A stretch of DNA of 44,240 bases from Pseudoxanthomonas suwonensis. GTDB lineage: Bacteria > Pseudomonadota > Gammaproteobacteria > Xanthomonadales > Xanthomonadaceae. The notes beneath the pieces are model-generated. The model did no database searches. It was not told the origin of the DNA and saw nothing but the letters and a program-made list of their open reading frames with translations. The stretch lies in NCBI GenBank assembly GCA_030535605.1, contig JAUNRQ010000016.1, positions 1-44,240 on the forward strand, written 5' to 3'. Below are positions 30,485 to 39,524 of the stretch, piece after piece (position 1 is the stretch's first letter; the number at the start of each line of letters is the position of its first letter). The translations under genes were made by a program, and so were the position numbers.

Positions 30485-31363
30485 ATGACGCCTCCGGTTT
30501 CCGAACTGATCCAGTTGCTCACCCTCGAACGACTGGAAAACAACCTGTTCCGCGGCCAGAGCCGCGACATCGGCACCAAGTACGTGTTCGGTGGACAGGT
30601 CCTGGGCCAGGCGCTGTCGGCCGCACAGGCGACCATGGACAGCGTCGAGGGCCAGCGCTCCGCGCATTCGCTGCACGCCTACTTCCTGCGAGCCGGCGAC
30701 ATCGATGCCCCGATCGTCTACGACGTCGACCGTACGCGCGATGGCGGCAGCTTCTCGGTCAGGCGGGTGACCGCGATCCAGCACGGCAAGCCGATCTTCT
30801 TCTGCGCGGCATCGTTCCAGCAGGCGGAGGACGGTGTCCAGCACCAGTTGTCGATGCCGGAAGTACCGCCGCCGGAGGACCTCGACCCGCCCGAGGAAGT
30901 CTCTGCCGAGGTCCTCGCCACGCTGCCGACCAAGGTGCAGCGCTGGCTGTCGCGGATGGGGCCGTTCGAGTTCCGCCATGTCTATCCGCGTGATGAACTC
31001 AAGCCGCCCAAGCGCCCGCCGTTCCAGCAGGTGTGGTTCCGGCTCGCCGACAAGGTCGGTGATGCCCCGGAGTTGCACCGGACGTTGCTGGCGTACGCCA
31101 GCGACTTCCACCTGTTGGGCACCGCCAACTTCCCGCACGGCATCAGCTATTACCAGCCGAACGTGCAGATGGCCTCGCTCGATCACGTCATGTGGTTCCA
31201 CCGCCCGTTCCGTGCCGACGACTGGCTGCTGTACGCCATCGACAGCCCGAGCGCGCAGAACGCCCGTGGCCTTGCCCGCGGACTGGTGTACGACCGCCAG
31301 GGCAGGTTGGTGGCCAGCACTGCCCAGGAAGGCATGGTGCGGGTGCTCCGGGACGGCGACTGA
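30485..31363 (+). CDS. tesB: Acyl-CoA thioesterase II
   Basis: A 292-aa double-hotdog thioesterase that hydrolyses medium- and long-chain acyl-CoAs. The ATG at 30485 gives the normal start; a longer frame upstream lies inside the amidase gene. The first hotdog has RGQSRDIGTKYVFGGQVLGQALSAAQATM and HSLHAYFLRAGD, the second has LLAYASDFHLLGTANFPHG with the catalytic Asp, and LDHVMWFHRPFRADDWLLY, ending in GLVYDRQGRLVASTAQEGMVR. This matches E. coli TesB throughout. The stop overlaps the start of the next gene (TGATG). Confidence 0.95.
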   Translation: MTPPVSELIQLLTLERLENNLFRGQSRDIGTKYVFGGQVLGQALSAAQATMDSVEGQRSAHSLHAYFLRAGDIDAPIVYDVDRTRDGGSFSVRRVTAIQHGKPIFFCAASFQQAEDGVQHQLSMPEVPPPEDLDPPEEVSAEVLATLPTKVQRWLSRMGPFEFRHVYPRDELKPPKRPPFQQVWFRLADKVGDAPELHRTLLAYASDFHLLGTANFPHGISYYQPNVQMASLDHVMWFHRPFRADDWLLYAIDSPSAQNARGLARGLVYDRQGRLVASTAQEGMVRVLRDGD

Positions 31364-32157
31364 TGCGCCAGATCTTCGCCAGTCCGCGCCTGGAGAACGC
31401 CGAAGCGGTGGCCGCGCTACTGCAGGGGCACGGCATCGAAACCCTGATCCGCAACGGCCGCGGCTGGCGGGGCGCGATCCGCGGCAACTTCAGTTACCGC
31501 GACAAGGCACGGCCGCGCGAGGTACCGACCGTGTGGGTGGTGCGCTCCGCCGACCAACCTGAGGCTCGCCGCCTGCTGCGCGAGGCCGGATTGCTGGCCG
31601 ACGGTCGCGACCGCGACAGTTATCTGTCACCGACCGTGCACGGCGGCAAGGGTGGCCGCGGCTATCGCAACCCGCTGCGGATCATGTTGCTTGTGGCGGC
31701 GGTGCTGGTGGTGGGGATGGTCTGGCTGCGCAACCAGCCGCCGTCGCGACCGGCTGCATCACCCGACGCGCCGGTCCCGGGGCCTGCCAATGACCTGATG
31801 GTCGCGACCACGCCTGCGCCCTACCCGGCAGCCATGCCGACGGCACTGGCGGCGCTGCTGGCCGACGAGGCCCGCGCCGGCGCGCCGGCCTGCGTGGCCA
31901 TCGACGGCAACGACCCGGATGTGCAGTGGCTTTCGCGCTGGCCGGACGCTGCGCTGAGCGCCTTGTCCGATTGCCCCGATGACCGGCCACGCATCCGCAT
32001 CGACCGCTACGTGACGGACGGTTCCGGCATCGGCACCGCGCGCGTGCACACCGTGCTTCCGGGTGCGACCGACGGCACGACGCGTTTGTTGCGGGTGGAA
32101 CGACGCGGCAACGAGTGGCGGATTCTCGGCCAGGCCGACGACGCAGCCGCCAACTGA
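31363..32157 (+). CDS. DUF2007-domain single-pass membrane protein
   Basis: A 264-aa protein. The ATG at 31363 overlaps the tesB stop. Residues 1-70 match the DUF2007 (putative signal-transducing) fold: RQIFASPRLENAEAVAALLQGHGIETLIRNG, then VPTVWVVRSADQPEARRLLREAG. A membrane helix follows at about 107-127 (IMLLVAAVLVVGMVWL). The C-terminal half (about 160-264) is a separate domain with Cys in GAPACVAIDG and DCPDDRPRIRIDRYVTDG, and no family I recognise. Topology predicts DUF2007 inside and the second domain outside. Function unknown; in other bacteria DUF2007 proteins often neighbour proteolysis or metal genes. Confidence 0.85.
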   Translation: MRQIFASPRLENAEAVAALLQGHGIETLIRNGRGWRGAIRGNFSYRDKARPREVPTVWVVRSADQPEARRLLREAGLLADGRDRDSYLSPTVHGGKGGRGYRNPLRIMLLVAAVLVVGMVWLRNQPPSRPAASPDAPVPGPANDLMVATTPAPYPAAMPTALAALLADEARAGAPACVAIDGNDPDVQWLSRWPDAALSALSDCPDDRPRIRIDRYVTDGSGIGTARVHTVLPGATDGTTRLLRVERRGNEWRILGQADDAAAN

Positions 32158-32161
32158 ACGG

Positions 32162-32809
32162 TCAACGGCTCGAGGGCTGCCACGGCTGGCGCTGCCGGCC
32201 GAACACCAGCAGGCGCATCGACAGCACCCAGACCATCGCGGTCGCCCAACCGGCAAGCACGTCCGACGGGTAGTGCACGCCCAGATGGATCCGTGACCAT
32301 CCCACCAGCGCGGCGAACACACCACCGGCCAACAGCGTCGGGAGCCGCAGCCGCGTCGGCCACGCCAGCACCACCAGCACCAGCACCAGGCTCATCGAGC
32401 CCAGGGCATGGCCACTGGGGAAGCTCCAGGTGGTTTCCGGCACGACCGGCTCCCACAATGCCGGTCGCTCGCGTGTGAACAGGCGCTTGGCGCCCATGTT
32501 GAGCAGCGCCGCGCCGATGAGCGCCAGGCCCGCGAAGATGGCTTCGCGCCAACGACGCAATCATGCCAAAACGCCGACCAGCACGACATCCGCAGGCACC
32601 ACGCCCCAGGCGTAACCGGCCGCCGACACCAGGATGAAGAACCGGTCCAGCAAGGGCCCGCGCCTGTCGCGCGCCCAGTCCAGCAACGGCTGGTCGAATG
32701 CCGGCAGCGTGTTCGCCTGCACCTCGCCGGCCAGCAGCAGCACGCCCACCAGCGACGCCACGATGCCGACGCCCACCAGTACCGGTCGTCCGCCGTGGCG
32801 GCGCGGCAT
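32162..32809 (-). pseudogene. PAP2-family phosphatase gene interrupted by an in-frame TGA
   Basis: A 216-codon frame for a PAP2 lipid phosphatase (undecaprenyl-diphosphate or phosphatidic acid phosphatase type). The ATG at 32809 begins with membrane segments LVGVGIVASLVGVLLLAGEVQA and ILVSAAGYAWGVVPADVVLVGVLA. At 32561-32563 there is an in-frame TGA, and the same frame continues as LRRWREAIFAGLALIG. All three catalytic motifs lie after it: KRLFTRERP, SFPSGHALGS and SRIHLGVHYPSD. The reading frame is unbroken apart from this one codon, so this is a nonsense change rather than a frameshift. The downstream part could restart at a TTG right after the stop, but no Shine-Dalgarno is there. It may be a recent pseudogene or a sequencing error. 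Convergent with the DUF2007 gene, four bases away; ispG begins 38 bases upstream. Confidence 0.8.
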
Positions 32810-32846
32810 ACCGCTGCACGGAGCAGCGCCCGGCGCGGGCCGGCGG

Positions 32847-34100
32847 TCAGCCAGGCGCGTGGCCCGTGCCGAAACTGCGCTCGACGTAGGCGTCGATGAT
32901 GCCGAGGAACTCGGCGGCAATGCCCTCCCCACGCAGCGTCACCGACTTCTCGCCGTCGATGAACACCGGTGCGGCCGGTGCCTCGCCGGTGCCGGGCAGG
33001 GAGATGCCGATGTTGGCGTGGCGCGACTCGCCAGGGCCGTTGACCACGCAACCCATCACCGCCAACGTGAGGTTTTCGGCGCCCGGATGGGTGATCTTCC
33101 ATTCCGGCATCTTCGCGCGGACATGATCCTGCACGGTCTTGGCCAGTTCCTGGAAGAAGGTGCTGGTGGTGCGGCCGCATCCGGGGCAGGCGGTGACCAT
33201 GGGCGTGAATGCGCGCAAGCCCATGGTCTGCAGCAGTTCCTGGGCGACCACCACTTCCTGCGTGCGCGGCGCTCCCGGCTCGGGAGTCAAGGAAATGCGG
33301 ATGGTGTCGCCGATGCCTTCCTGCAGCAGCACCGCCAGCGCCGCCGACGAGGCGACGATGCCCTTGCTGCCGATGCCGGCTTCCGTCAACCCGAGGTGCA
33401 GGGCGAAGTCGCTGCGCGCGGCCAAGTCGCGATACACCGCGATCAGTTCCTGAACGCCACTGACCTTTGCCGACAGGATGATGCGATCGGCCGGCAGGCC
33501 GATCTCGACCGCACGGTGGGCTGAATCCAGCGCCGAGCGGATCAGCGCCTCGCGCAGCACCCGACCGGCATCCCACGGTTCGGCCCGCTGCGCGTTCTCG
33601 TCCATCAGCGTGGCTGCCAGTGACTGGTCCAGCGAGCCCCAGTTGGCGCCGATCCGCACCGGCTTGTCGTGTTCGATGGCCAGCTCGACCAGCTGCGCGA
33701 ACTGGGTGTCACGCTTCCTGCCAAAGCCGACATTGCCCGGGTTGATCCGGTACTTGGCCAAGGCCCGCGCACAGGCAGGCTCGCCTGACAGCAATTGATG
33801 GCCGTTGTAGTGGAAGTCGCCGATCAGCGGCACGTCCACGCCCATCATCGCCAGCTTCTCCACGATCCGTGGCACCGCGGCGGCGGATTCGGGGTTGTTG
33901 ACCGTCACCCGCACCAGTTCCGACCCGGCGCGCCACAACTCGGCCACCTGCTTGACCGTGGCGGCGACGTCGGCGGTGTCGGTGTTGGTCATCGACTGCA
34001 CCACCACCGGCGCATCGCCACCGACGAGCACCTGGCCGATGCGGACCTGGCGGGTGGAATGGCGCGGCAGCGGGCCGAAGGCGGGAGCGGACGGGTTCAT
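32847..34100 (-). CDS. ispG: 4-hydroxy-3-methylbut-2-enyl diphosphate synthase (flavodoxin/ferredoxin)
   Basis: A 417-aa 4Fe-4S enzyme of the MEP pathway that turns methylerythritol cyclodiphosphate into HMBPP. The TIM-barrel part shows [31 protein letters not shown] and [15 protein letters not shown] and SLTPEPGA follow. The iron-sulfur domain has ACPGCGRT and [12 protein letters not shown], three Cys and a Glu as ligands. The ATG at 34100 has no Shine-Dalgarno; TACAAT ends six bases before it, suggesting a leaderless message. It diverges from xseA across 48 bases. A broken PAP2 gene follows. Confidence 0.95.
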   Translation of the reverse strand: MNPSAPAFGPLPRHSTRQVRIGQVLVGGDAPVVVQSMTNTDTADVAATVKQVAELWRAGSELVRVTVNNPESAAAVPRIVEKLAMMGVDVPLIGDFHYNGHQLLSGEPACARALAKYRINPGNVGFGRKRDTQFAQLVELAIEHDKPVRIGANWGSLDQSLAATLMDENAQRAEPWDAGRVLREALIRSALDSAHRAVEIGLPADRIILSAKVSGVQELIAVYRDLAARSDFALHLGLTEAGIGSKGIVASSAALAVLLQEGIGDTIRISLTPEPGAPRTQEVVVAQELLQTMGLRAFTPMVTACPGCGRTTSTFFQELAKTVQDHVRAKMPEWKITHPGAENLTLAVMGCVVNGPGESRHANIGISLPGTGEAPAAPVFIDGEKSVTLRGEGIAAEFLGIIDAYVERSFGTGHAPG

Positions 34101-34106
34101 CCGCGC

Positions 34107-34142
34107 ATTGTAAGACCTGCCCCGGCCGCGAACCGTTACCCT
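34107..34142. promoter_or_regulatory. Divergent -10-like hexamers of ispG and xseA
   Basis: On the minus strand TACAAT (34112-34107, 5 of 6) ends six bases before the ispG ATG. On the plus strand TACCCT (34137-34142, 4 of 6) ends six bases before the xseA ATG. Neither gene has a Shine-Dalgarno in the intervening bases. Both -35 regions are poor. The spacing implies that transcription starts at or within a base or two of the start codon. Confidence 0.5.
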
Positions 34143-34148
34143 TTGCCG

Positions 34149-35522
34149 ATGGACGCACACCCGGTCACCGGCGAAATCCTCAGTCCCGGCCAGCTCAACG
34201 CCCTGGCCCGCGATCTTCTGGAAGGCAGTTTCCCTTTGGTGTGGGTGGAAGCGGAACTGGGCAATGTGGCGCGTCCGGCGTCCGGCCACCTGTACCTCAC
34301 GTTGAAAGACGAGCGTGCGCAGGTGCGGGCAGCGATGTTCCGTCCCAAATCGACCTGGCTGAAGTTCCAGCCACGCGAGGGCATGCGCGTGCTGGCCCGC
34401 GGCCGGGTCACCCTGTACGAAGCCCGTGGCGAGTACCAACTGGTGCTCGATCACATGGAGGAAGCCGGGGAAGGCGCCCTGCGCCGTGCCTTCGAGCAAC
34501 TCAAGGCGCGGCTGCAGGCCGAAGGCCTGTTCGATGCCGGTCGCAAGCGCCCCCTGCCCCGCTATCCACGCCGGATCGGGCTGCTGACCTCGCCCACCGG
34601 GGCGGTGGTACGCGACGTGCTCAGCGTGCTGCGCCGCCGCCTGCCGTTGCTGGAAGTGGACGTGCTGCCAGTCCCGGTACAAGGTGACACCGCCGCCGCG
34701 CAAATCCGCGGCATGCTCTCGCGCGCCATTGCTTCGGACCGCTACGACGTGCTGGTGCTGGCCCGAGGTGGCGGCTCGCTCGAGGACCTGTGGGCCTTCA
34801 ATGATGAGCAACTGGCGCGGGCGATCGCAGCCTCGCCGGTGCCCGTGGTCAGTGCCGTCGGCCACGAAACGGACGTCTCGCTGAGCGATTTCGCCGCCGA
34901 CGTGCGCGCGCCGACACCCTCGATCGCTGCCGAACTGCTGTCGGGCGACCAGCGCGAACTGCAGGCCCGGCTGGCGCAATGGCGGCATCGCCTTGCCCAC
35001 CTGCAACAGGGACGGCTGCAGCAGACCGGCCAGCGGCTGGACCGCGCCTGGTTGCGGCTGAACGCGATGCGCCCCGCCGCCCGGCTGGCCATGCTGGCGC
35101 AGCGGCAGCAGGCCGCACGGCAACGACTGGACGCGCTGCTGCTGCGGCAACTGGACAACCGCGTGCAGCTTCTGCGACGACTGGGCGCGATGCTCGAAGC
35201 ACACAACCCGCGGCGCCGGCTGGCGACAGTCTCGCAACGCCTGCACACGCTGCGCGGACGGCCGCAGGCGGCGATCGGCCAGCACCTGCAACGCGAGCGG
35301 CTGCGCCTGGACGGGCTGGCACGATCGATGCATGCGGTCAGCCCGCTGGCCACGATCGCGCGGGGTTACGCCATCCTCCGTGACGAGGACGGACACGTAC
35401 TGCGCAGCGTCGAGCAGACCGGTGCGGGCAATCGGGTGGATGCACGGCTGCACGACGGCAGCCTGATCCTTCAGGTCGAACACGTCCGCAAGCGCGATCC
35501 GGCCACACCCTCGCGCAGCTGA
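34149..35522 (+). CDS. xseA: Exodeoxyribonuclease VII large subunit
   Basis: A 457-aa nuclease subunit that degrades single-stranded DNA to acid-insoluble then soluble oligonucleotides. N-terminal OB fold (1-100) shows [37 protein letters not shown]. The catalytic region (about 110-300) has [42 protein letters not shown] and [26 protein letters not shown] long coiled coil follows (300-400) and the C-terminal [12 protein letters not shown] segment. The ATG at 34149 gives the normal length; an earlier in-frame start would lie inside ispG. Its partner xseB is at 17837. A hairpin follows the stop. Confidence 0.94.
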   Translation: MDAHPVTGEILSPGQLNALARDLLEGSFPLVWVEAELGNVARPASGHLYLTLKDERAQVRAAMFRPKSTWLKFQPREGMRVLARGRVTLYEARGEYQLVLDHMEEAGEGALRRAFEQLKARLQAEGLFDAGRKRPLPRYPRRIGLLTSPTGAVVRDVLSVLRRRLPLLEVDVLPVPVQGDTAAAQIRGMLSRAIASDRYDVLVLARGGGSLEDLWAFNDEQLARAIAASPVPVVSAVGHETDVSLSDFAADVRAPTPSIAAELLSGDQRELQARLAQWRHRLAHLQQGRLQQTGQRLDRAWLRLNAMRPAARLAMLAQRQQAARQRLDALLLRQLDNRVQLLRRLGAMLEAHNPRRRLATVSQRLHTLRGRPQAAIGQHLQRERLRLDGLARSMHAVSPLATIARGYAILRDEDGHVLRSVEQTGAGNRVDARLHDGSLILQVEHVRKRDPATPSRS

Positions 35523-35542
35523 GGTGGCGTCCACACGCCACC
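35523..35542 (+). terminator. Hairpin after xseA
   Basis: GGTGGCGT (35523-35530) and ACGCCACC (35535-35542) form a perfect 8-base stem with a CCAC loop directly after the stop codon. There is no T-run, so it is a candidate rather than a classical terminator. Confidence 0.45.
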
Positions 35543-35591
35543 GACATCCCGGCGCGCATCATCGGCTGCGACCTTCCGCCGGCAGATCGTG

Positions 35592-37238
35592 ATGACCAAA
35601 GCCTCGGACCTGTTCGTCGCCGCACTCGAAGCCGAGGGCGTGCGCGAGGTGTTCGGCGTCCCCGGGGAGGAAAACCTCGACCTCATCGAATCGCTGCGGA
35701 CCTCGTCGATCCGGCTGGTGCTCACCCGCCACGAACAGGCGGCCGGGTTCATCGCCGCTACCCTCGGTCGGCTCACCGGCAAGCCTGGCGTGTGCCTTTC
35801 GACCCTTGGCCCCGGCGCGACCAACCTGGTCACGGCAGCGGCGCATGCACAGTTGGGCGCGATGCCGATGGTGATGATCACCGGCCAGAAGCCGGTGCGC
35901 AGCAGCGAGCAAGGGCGCTTCCAGATCATCGACACCATCGCGATGTTCGAGCCGCTGACCAAGTTCACCCGCCAACTGGTGTCGGCCGACGGCATCCCTG
36001 CGGCGGTGCGCGAAGCGTTCAATCGTGCACGCGACGAGCGACCCGGGGCGGTGCATCTGGAACTGCCGGAAGACATCGCCGCCGATACCACCGATGCCGT
36101 GGTGTTGCCGATCGCACGCACCTGCCGGCCGGTGGCGGACGACGCCACCATTGCCGCGGCCGCGCAGGCCATCGGTGACGCCCGCCATCCACTGTTGATG
36201 CTGGGCGCCGGCGCCAACCGCAAGCGCATCTGCGATGCCCTGTGCCGATTCGCCGAGCACCTGCAGATCCCGTTCTTCACCACGCAGATGGGCAAGGGCG
36301 TGCTCGACGAGGACAGCCCGTTGTGGCTGGGCTGCGCGGCACTCAGCAAGGACGACTTCGTCCACCGCGCCATCGACGCCGCGGACTGCATCATCAACGT
36401 CGGCCATGACGTGGTCGAAAAGCCGCCGTTCCTCATGCGCGAGGGCCGGCGCACGGTCATCCATGTCAACTACGACCGCGCCGAAGTGGACGCGGTGTAT
36501 TTCCCGCAGCTGGAGGTGGTCGGCGATGTCGGCGATGCCATCACCCGACTGACCGCGGCGTTGCAGCCGCAGTCGCACTGGAACTTCGAGTTCTTCCACC
36601 GGGTGCGCGATGCCCGGCGCGAGCACGCCGATGCCTGCGCGGCGGACGAACGCTTTCCGATGCGCATCCCGGCCATCGTTGCCGGCCTGCAGTCCCTGCT
36701 GGGACCGCGCGACCGCCTGTGCCTGGACAATGGCCTGTACAAGCTGTGGTTCGCACGCGATTTCCGCTGCCGCCATCCCAACACGCTGCTGCTGGACAAT
36801 GCACTGGCGACGATGGGCGCCGGCCTGCCCGCGGCGATCGCCGCGCGCCTGCATGATGCCGTGCACAAGGTGGTCGCGGTCTGTGGCGATGGCGGTTTCA
36901 TGATGAACGCGCAGGAGCTGGAAACCGCGGTGCGCCTGCGACAGGATCTGGTGGTGCTGGTACTGCGCGACGATGCCTACGGCATGATCAAGTGGAAGCA
37001 GGCGCACGACGGCTTCCCTTTGCACGGCATGGACACCGGCAACCCGGACTTCGTCCGACTCGCCGAATGCCACGGCGCGCACGGGCACCGCGTCACCTCC
37101 AGTGAGGCGTTCCAGCCTTTGTTGCGCCAGGTACTGGAGCAAACCGGCGTGCACGTGATCGAGGTGCCGATCGACTACAGCGATGACGATCACCTGTTGA
37201 ACCACGCCATCCCTGCACGTGCCCGCACCGTGCAATGA
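35592..37238 (+). CDS. Acetolactate synthase-like thiamine-diphosphate enzyme
   Basis: A 548-aa TPP enzyme annotated by family as a large subunit of acetolactate synthase. The N-terminal TPP domain has the catalytic Glu48 (RHEQAAGFIA) and the GPGATN loop; a central domain (about 190-330) has the PLLMLGAGANRK region; the C-terminal domain has GDGGFMMNAQELETAVRL, the start of the Mg/TPP motif, continued by VLRDDAYGMIKWKQ. No ilvN-type regulatory subunit is adjacent, so it is not the anabolic IlvBN pair. It resembles the AlsS-type layout, but the aldehyde dehydrogenase that overlaps it (ATGA) suggests that the product may be an aldehyde, as for other 2-oxo acid decarboxylases. Substrate unresolved. 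Confidence 0.82.
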   Translation: MTKASDLFVAALEAEGVREVFGVPGEENLDLIESLRTSSIRLVLTRHEQAAGFIAATLGRLTGKPGVCLSTLGPGATNLVTAAAHAQLGAMPMVMITGQKPVRSSEQGRFQIIDTIAMFEPLTKFTRQLVSADGIPAAVREAFNRARDERPGAVHLELPEDIAADTTDAVVLPIARTCRPVADDATIAAAAQAIGDARHPLLMLGAGANRKRICDALCRFAEHLQIPFFTTQMGKGVLDEDSPLWLGCAALSKDDFVHRAIDAADCIINVGHDVVEKPPFLMREGRRTVIHVNYDRAEVDAVYFPQLEVVGDVGDAITRLTAALQPQSHWNFEFFHRVRDARREHADACAADERFPMRIPAIVAGLQSLLGPRDRLCLDNGLYKLWFARDFRCRHPNTLLLDNALATMGAGLPAAIAARLHDAVHKVVAVCGDGGFMMNAQELETAVRLRQDLVVLVLRDDAYGMIKWKQAHDGFPLHGMDTGNPDFVRLAECHGAHGHRVTSSEAFQPLLRQVLEQTGVHVIEVPIDYSDDDHLLNHAIPARARTVQ

Positions 37239-38725
37239 CCCGTTCGCAACCCGAGACCACGATGAGCCGCAAACGCACCTCGCCCGCCCTGCCCGCCACG
37301 TTGCCCTGGTACCTGGCCAACGCCCCTGTCGAGGGCGGCGACATGGTGGAGGTGCGTGACAAATTCAGCGGCAAGGTCGCGACCCGCGTGCCGGTGGTCG
37401 GCAAGGCGGAGATCCGCAAGGCGATCGTCGCCGCGCATCGCGCGCGCGGCCCGATGGCGGCACTTTCCGCCGATGTCCGCCGTGACGTGCTGCAGCACTG
37501 CGTGCGCCGCTTTGGCGAGCGCCACGCGGAACTGGCGCAGGCGTTGTGCATCGAAGCCGGCAAGCCGATCCGTGACGCCCGCGGCGAAGTGGACCGCCTG
37601 ATCGACACCTTCCGCATCGCCGCCGAGGAGGCCACCCGCCCGCCGGGCGAGCTGCTGAACCTGGCGGTGTCCGAGCGGACCCGCGGCTGGCGGGGGATGC
37701 TGCGGCAGGTGCCGGTGGGAGTGTGCAGCTTCATCACTCCCTTCAACTTCCCTCTGAATCTCGTCGCCCACAAGGTGGCACCGGCGATCGCCGCCGGCTG
37801 CCCGTTCATCCTCAAGCCGGCGCTGAAGACGCCGGTCGGCGCCATGATCATCGGCGAGGTGCTCGCGGAAACCGACCTGCCCAAAGGCGCGTTCTCGATC
37901 CTCAACTGCAGCAACGACGATGCCGCGCTGCTGGTCGAGGACGAGCGCATCGCCCTGTTCAGCTTCACCGGCGGACCGGTGGGCTGGGAGCTGAAATCCC
38001 GGGCCGGACGCAAGAAGGTGACGCTGGAACTGGGCGGCAATGCCGCCTGCATCATCGACGCCGACCCTGGCGCATCGCTGGAACACATCGTCGAACGGCT
38101 GGCCTTCGGCGGCTATTACCAGAGCGGCCAGAGCTGCATCAGCGTGCAGCGCATCCTGGTCCATCGCGATATCTATCCGGCCCTGAAAAAGCGGCTGCGA
38201 GCCAAGGTGAAGGCATTGGTGATGGGCGATCCGCGCAAGGACGAGACCGTCATCGGTCCGGTCATCGACGAGCAGGCGGCCGAACGCATCGCCTCGTGGA
38301 TCGAGGATGCCCGCAATGCCGGTGCCAAGGTGCTGGTCGGCGGCAAGTGTGACGGCAACATGCTGCCGGCGCACCTGCTCGAGGACGTGCCCCGGCATTG
38401 CGACCTGCAACGCAAGGAGGTGTTCGGCCCGGTTGCGCTGCTGCAATCGTTCGACGATTTCGACGACGCCTTGCGACAGGCCAACGACAGCGATTTCGGC
38501 CTGCAGGCCGGCGTGTTCACCGCGCGTCTGGATCACGCCATGCGGGCGTGGGACCAACTGGAGGTCGGCAGCGTGATCATCGGCGACGTCCCCAGCTTCC
38601 GCGTCGACAGCATGCCGTATGGCGGGGTCAAGCAGTCCGGCCTCGGCCGCGAAGGCATCCGCTGGGCAATCGCCGACATGAGCGAGCCGCGCCTGCTTGC
38701 GCTGCGCGACGGCAGCCACGGCTGA
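37235..38725 (+). CDS. Aldehyde dehydrogenase family protein
   Basis: A 496-aa NAD(P)-dependent aldehyde dehydrogenase. The ATG at 37235 overlaps the stop of the TPP enzyme; a second ATG at 37262 is possible. The fold is complete: PFNFPLN (169-175) at the cofactor loop, FTGGPVGWELKSRAG, catalytic general base Glu265 in LELGGN, nucleophile Cys301 in GQSCISVQR, then the KEVFGPVALLQSF and PYGGVKQSGLGREG signatures. It looks nearest to the lactaldehyde/phosphonoacetaldehyde dehydrogenase side of the superfamily. It likely oxidises the aldehyde made by its coupled partner. Substrate inferred only. Confidence 0.9.
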   Translation: MTRSQPETTMSRKRTSPALPATLPWYLANAPVEGGDMVEVRDKFSGKVATRVPVVGKAEIRKAIVAAHRARGPMAALSADVRRDVLQHCVRRFGERHAELAQALCIEAGKPIRDARGEVDRLIDTFRIAAEEATRPPGELLNLAVSERTRGWRGMLRQVPVGVCSFITPFNFPLNLVAHKVAPAIAAGCPFILKPALKTPVGAMIIGEVLAETDLPKGAFSILNCSNDDAALLVEDERIALFSFTGGPVGWELKSRAGRKKVTLELGGNAACIIDADPGASLEHIVERLAFGGYYQSGQSCISVQRILVHRDIYPALKKRLRAKVKALVMGDPRKDETVIGPVIDEQAAERIASWIEDARNAGAKVLVGGKCDGNMLPAHLLEDVPRHCDLQRKEVFGPVALLQSFDDFDDALRQANDSDFGLQAGVFTARLDHAMRAWDQLEVGSVIIGDVPSFRVDSMPYGGVKQSGLGREGIRWAIADMSEPRLLALRDGSHG

Positions 38726-38871
38726 GGCCCGGTGCGGGTGCTCCGCTTGCTTCACGTGGGCCGGCAGCTGGCCGCGGTCCACGTCGACGGTCCCGATGCC
38801 ACCGTCCGAATGAAACCCTCGCCACGGCCGGATCACTACCGAACCGAAACCCCGATTCTCCCCGCCGGCCG

Positions 38872-38887
38872 TTCACCCGGGGGTGAA
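38872..38887. promoter_or_regulatory. Palindrome upstream of the ECF sigma factor
   Basis: TTCACCC (38872-38878) and GGGTGAA (38881-38887) are perfect 7-base inverted arms around two G. It lies 61 bases before the sigma factor ATG in a 223-base gap with no gene. It could be an operator or part of an ECF promoter. Confidence 0.4.
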
Positions 38888-38935
38888 TGCCTTCTCGCGA
38901 CCGACGCTCCCCGTTGCGCTGCGCGTGGCGCCGCG

Positions 38936-38941
38936 TAGTCT
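38936..38941 (+). promoter_or_regulatory. Possible -10 of the ECF sigma factor gene
   Basis: TAGTCT lies seven bases before the ATG at 38949 with no Shine-Dalgarno between. The GTCT core resembles -10 sequences of ECF-type promoters, so autoregulation is possible. The -35 cannot be anchored. Confidence 0.3.
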
Positions 38942-38948
38942 GTTGGCC

Positions 38949-39524
38949 ATGGACGCAGGCGTCGCCAACAGCACACGGACGGATGAGGCGCTGATGCTCG
39001 CTTGGGCCGCCGGCGACGTGGCCGCATTCGAGGCGCTGTATGCACGCCACCGCAGCCGCTTGTACGGCTTCCTGCATCGCCAACTGCGCGATTCGGCATT
39101 GACCGACGAGATGTTCCAGGACGTCTGGCAACGGGTCATCGGCGCCCGGCACGGCTGGCGCCCGGAGGCGCTGTTCACGACGTGGCTCTACCGCATCGCC
39201 CACAATCGCCTGAACGACCATTGGCGGGCATCCCGCCATCGGCCACCGGCACCCGGCGATGCCGAGCTGCGCATCGAAGCGATCCGTGACCCGGACACGC
39301 CGGAACGCGTGCTGTCGGACTTCGAACAGCGCCGCCAGCTGCAACTGGCCATGGCGCAGTTGCCGGACGAACAACGCGAAGTGCTGCTGCTGCGGCTGCA
39401 ACAGGACCTGACACTGGAACAGATCGGAGACATCACCGGCGTCGGCAGGGAAACCGTGAAATCCCGCCTTCGTTACGCGATGGACAAGTTGCGCACCTTG
39501 CTGCGTACCGACGAAACGACATGA
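38949..39524 (+). CDS. ECF-type RNA polymerase sigma factor
   Basis: A 191-aa sigma-70 family factor with only regions 2 and 4, the ECF type. The ATG at 38949 starts MDAGVANSTRTDEALML; an earlier frame start lacks support. Region 2 runs at about 15-85 with AWAAGDVAAFEALYARHRSRLYGFLHRQL and TWLYRIAHNRLNDHWR. Region 4 runs at about 135-185 with LPDEQREVLLLRLQQDLTLEQIGDITGVGRETVKSRLRYAMDKLR, a helix-turn-helix. The stop overlaps the next gene's start (ATGA). The next protein has one membrane helix and is the likely anti-sigma factor, so the pair may respond to envelope stress. Target genes unknown. Confidence 0.92.
   Translation: MDAGVANSTRTDEALMLAWAAGDVAAFEALYARHRSRLYGFLHRQLRDSALTDEMFQDVWQRVIGARHGWRPEALFTTWLYRIAHNRLNDHWRASRHRPPAPGDAELRIEAIRDPDTPERVLSDFEQRRQLQLAMAQLPDEQREVLLLRLQQDLTLEQIGDITGVGRETVKSRLRYAMDKLRTLLRTDETT

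Noticed and set aside
32561..32563. TGA as a selenocysteine codon in the PAP2 gene
   Set aside because: PAP2 catalysis needs no selenocysteine, the position is in a membrane segment, and I see no convincing SECIS hairpin just downstream.
35523..35591. Leucine/valine attenuator or riboswitch before the acetolactate synthase-like gene
   Set aside because: The gap is only 69 bases, has no leader peptide with branched-chain codons and only one simple hairpin.
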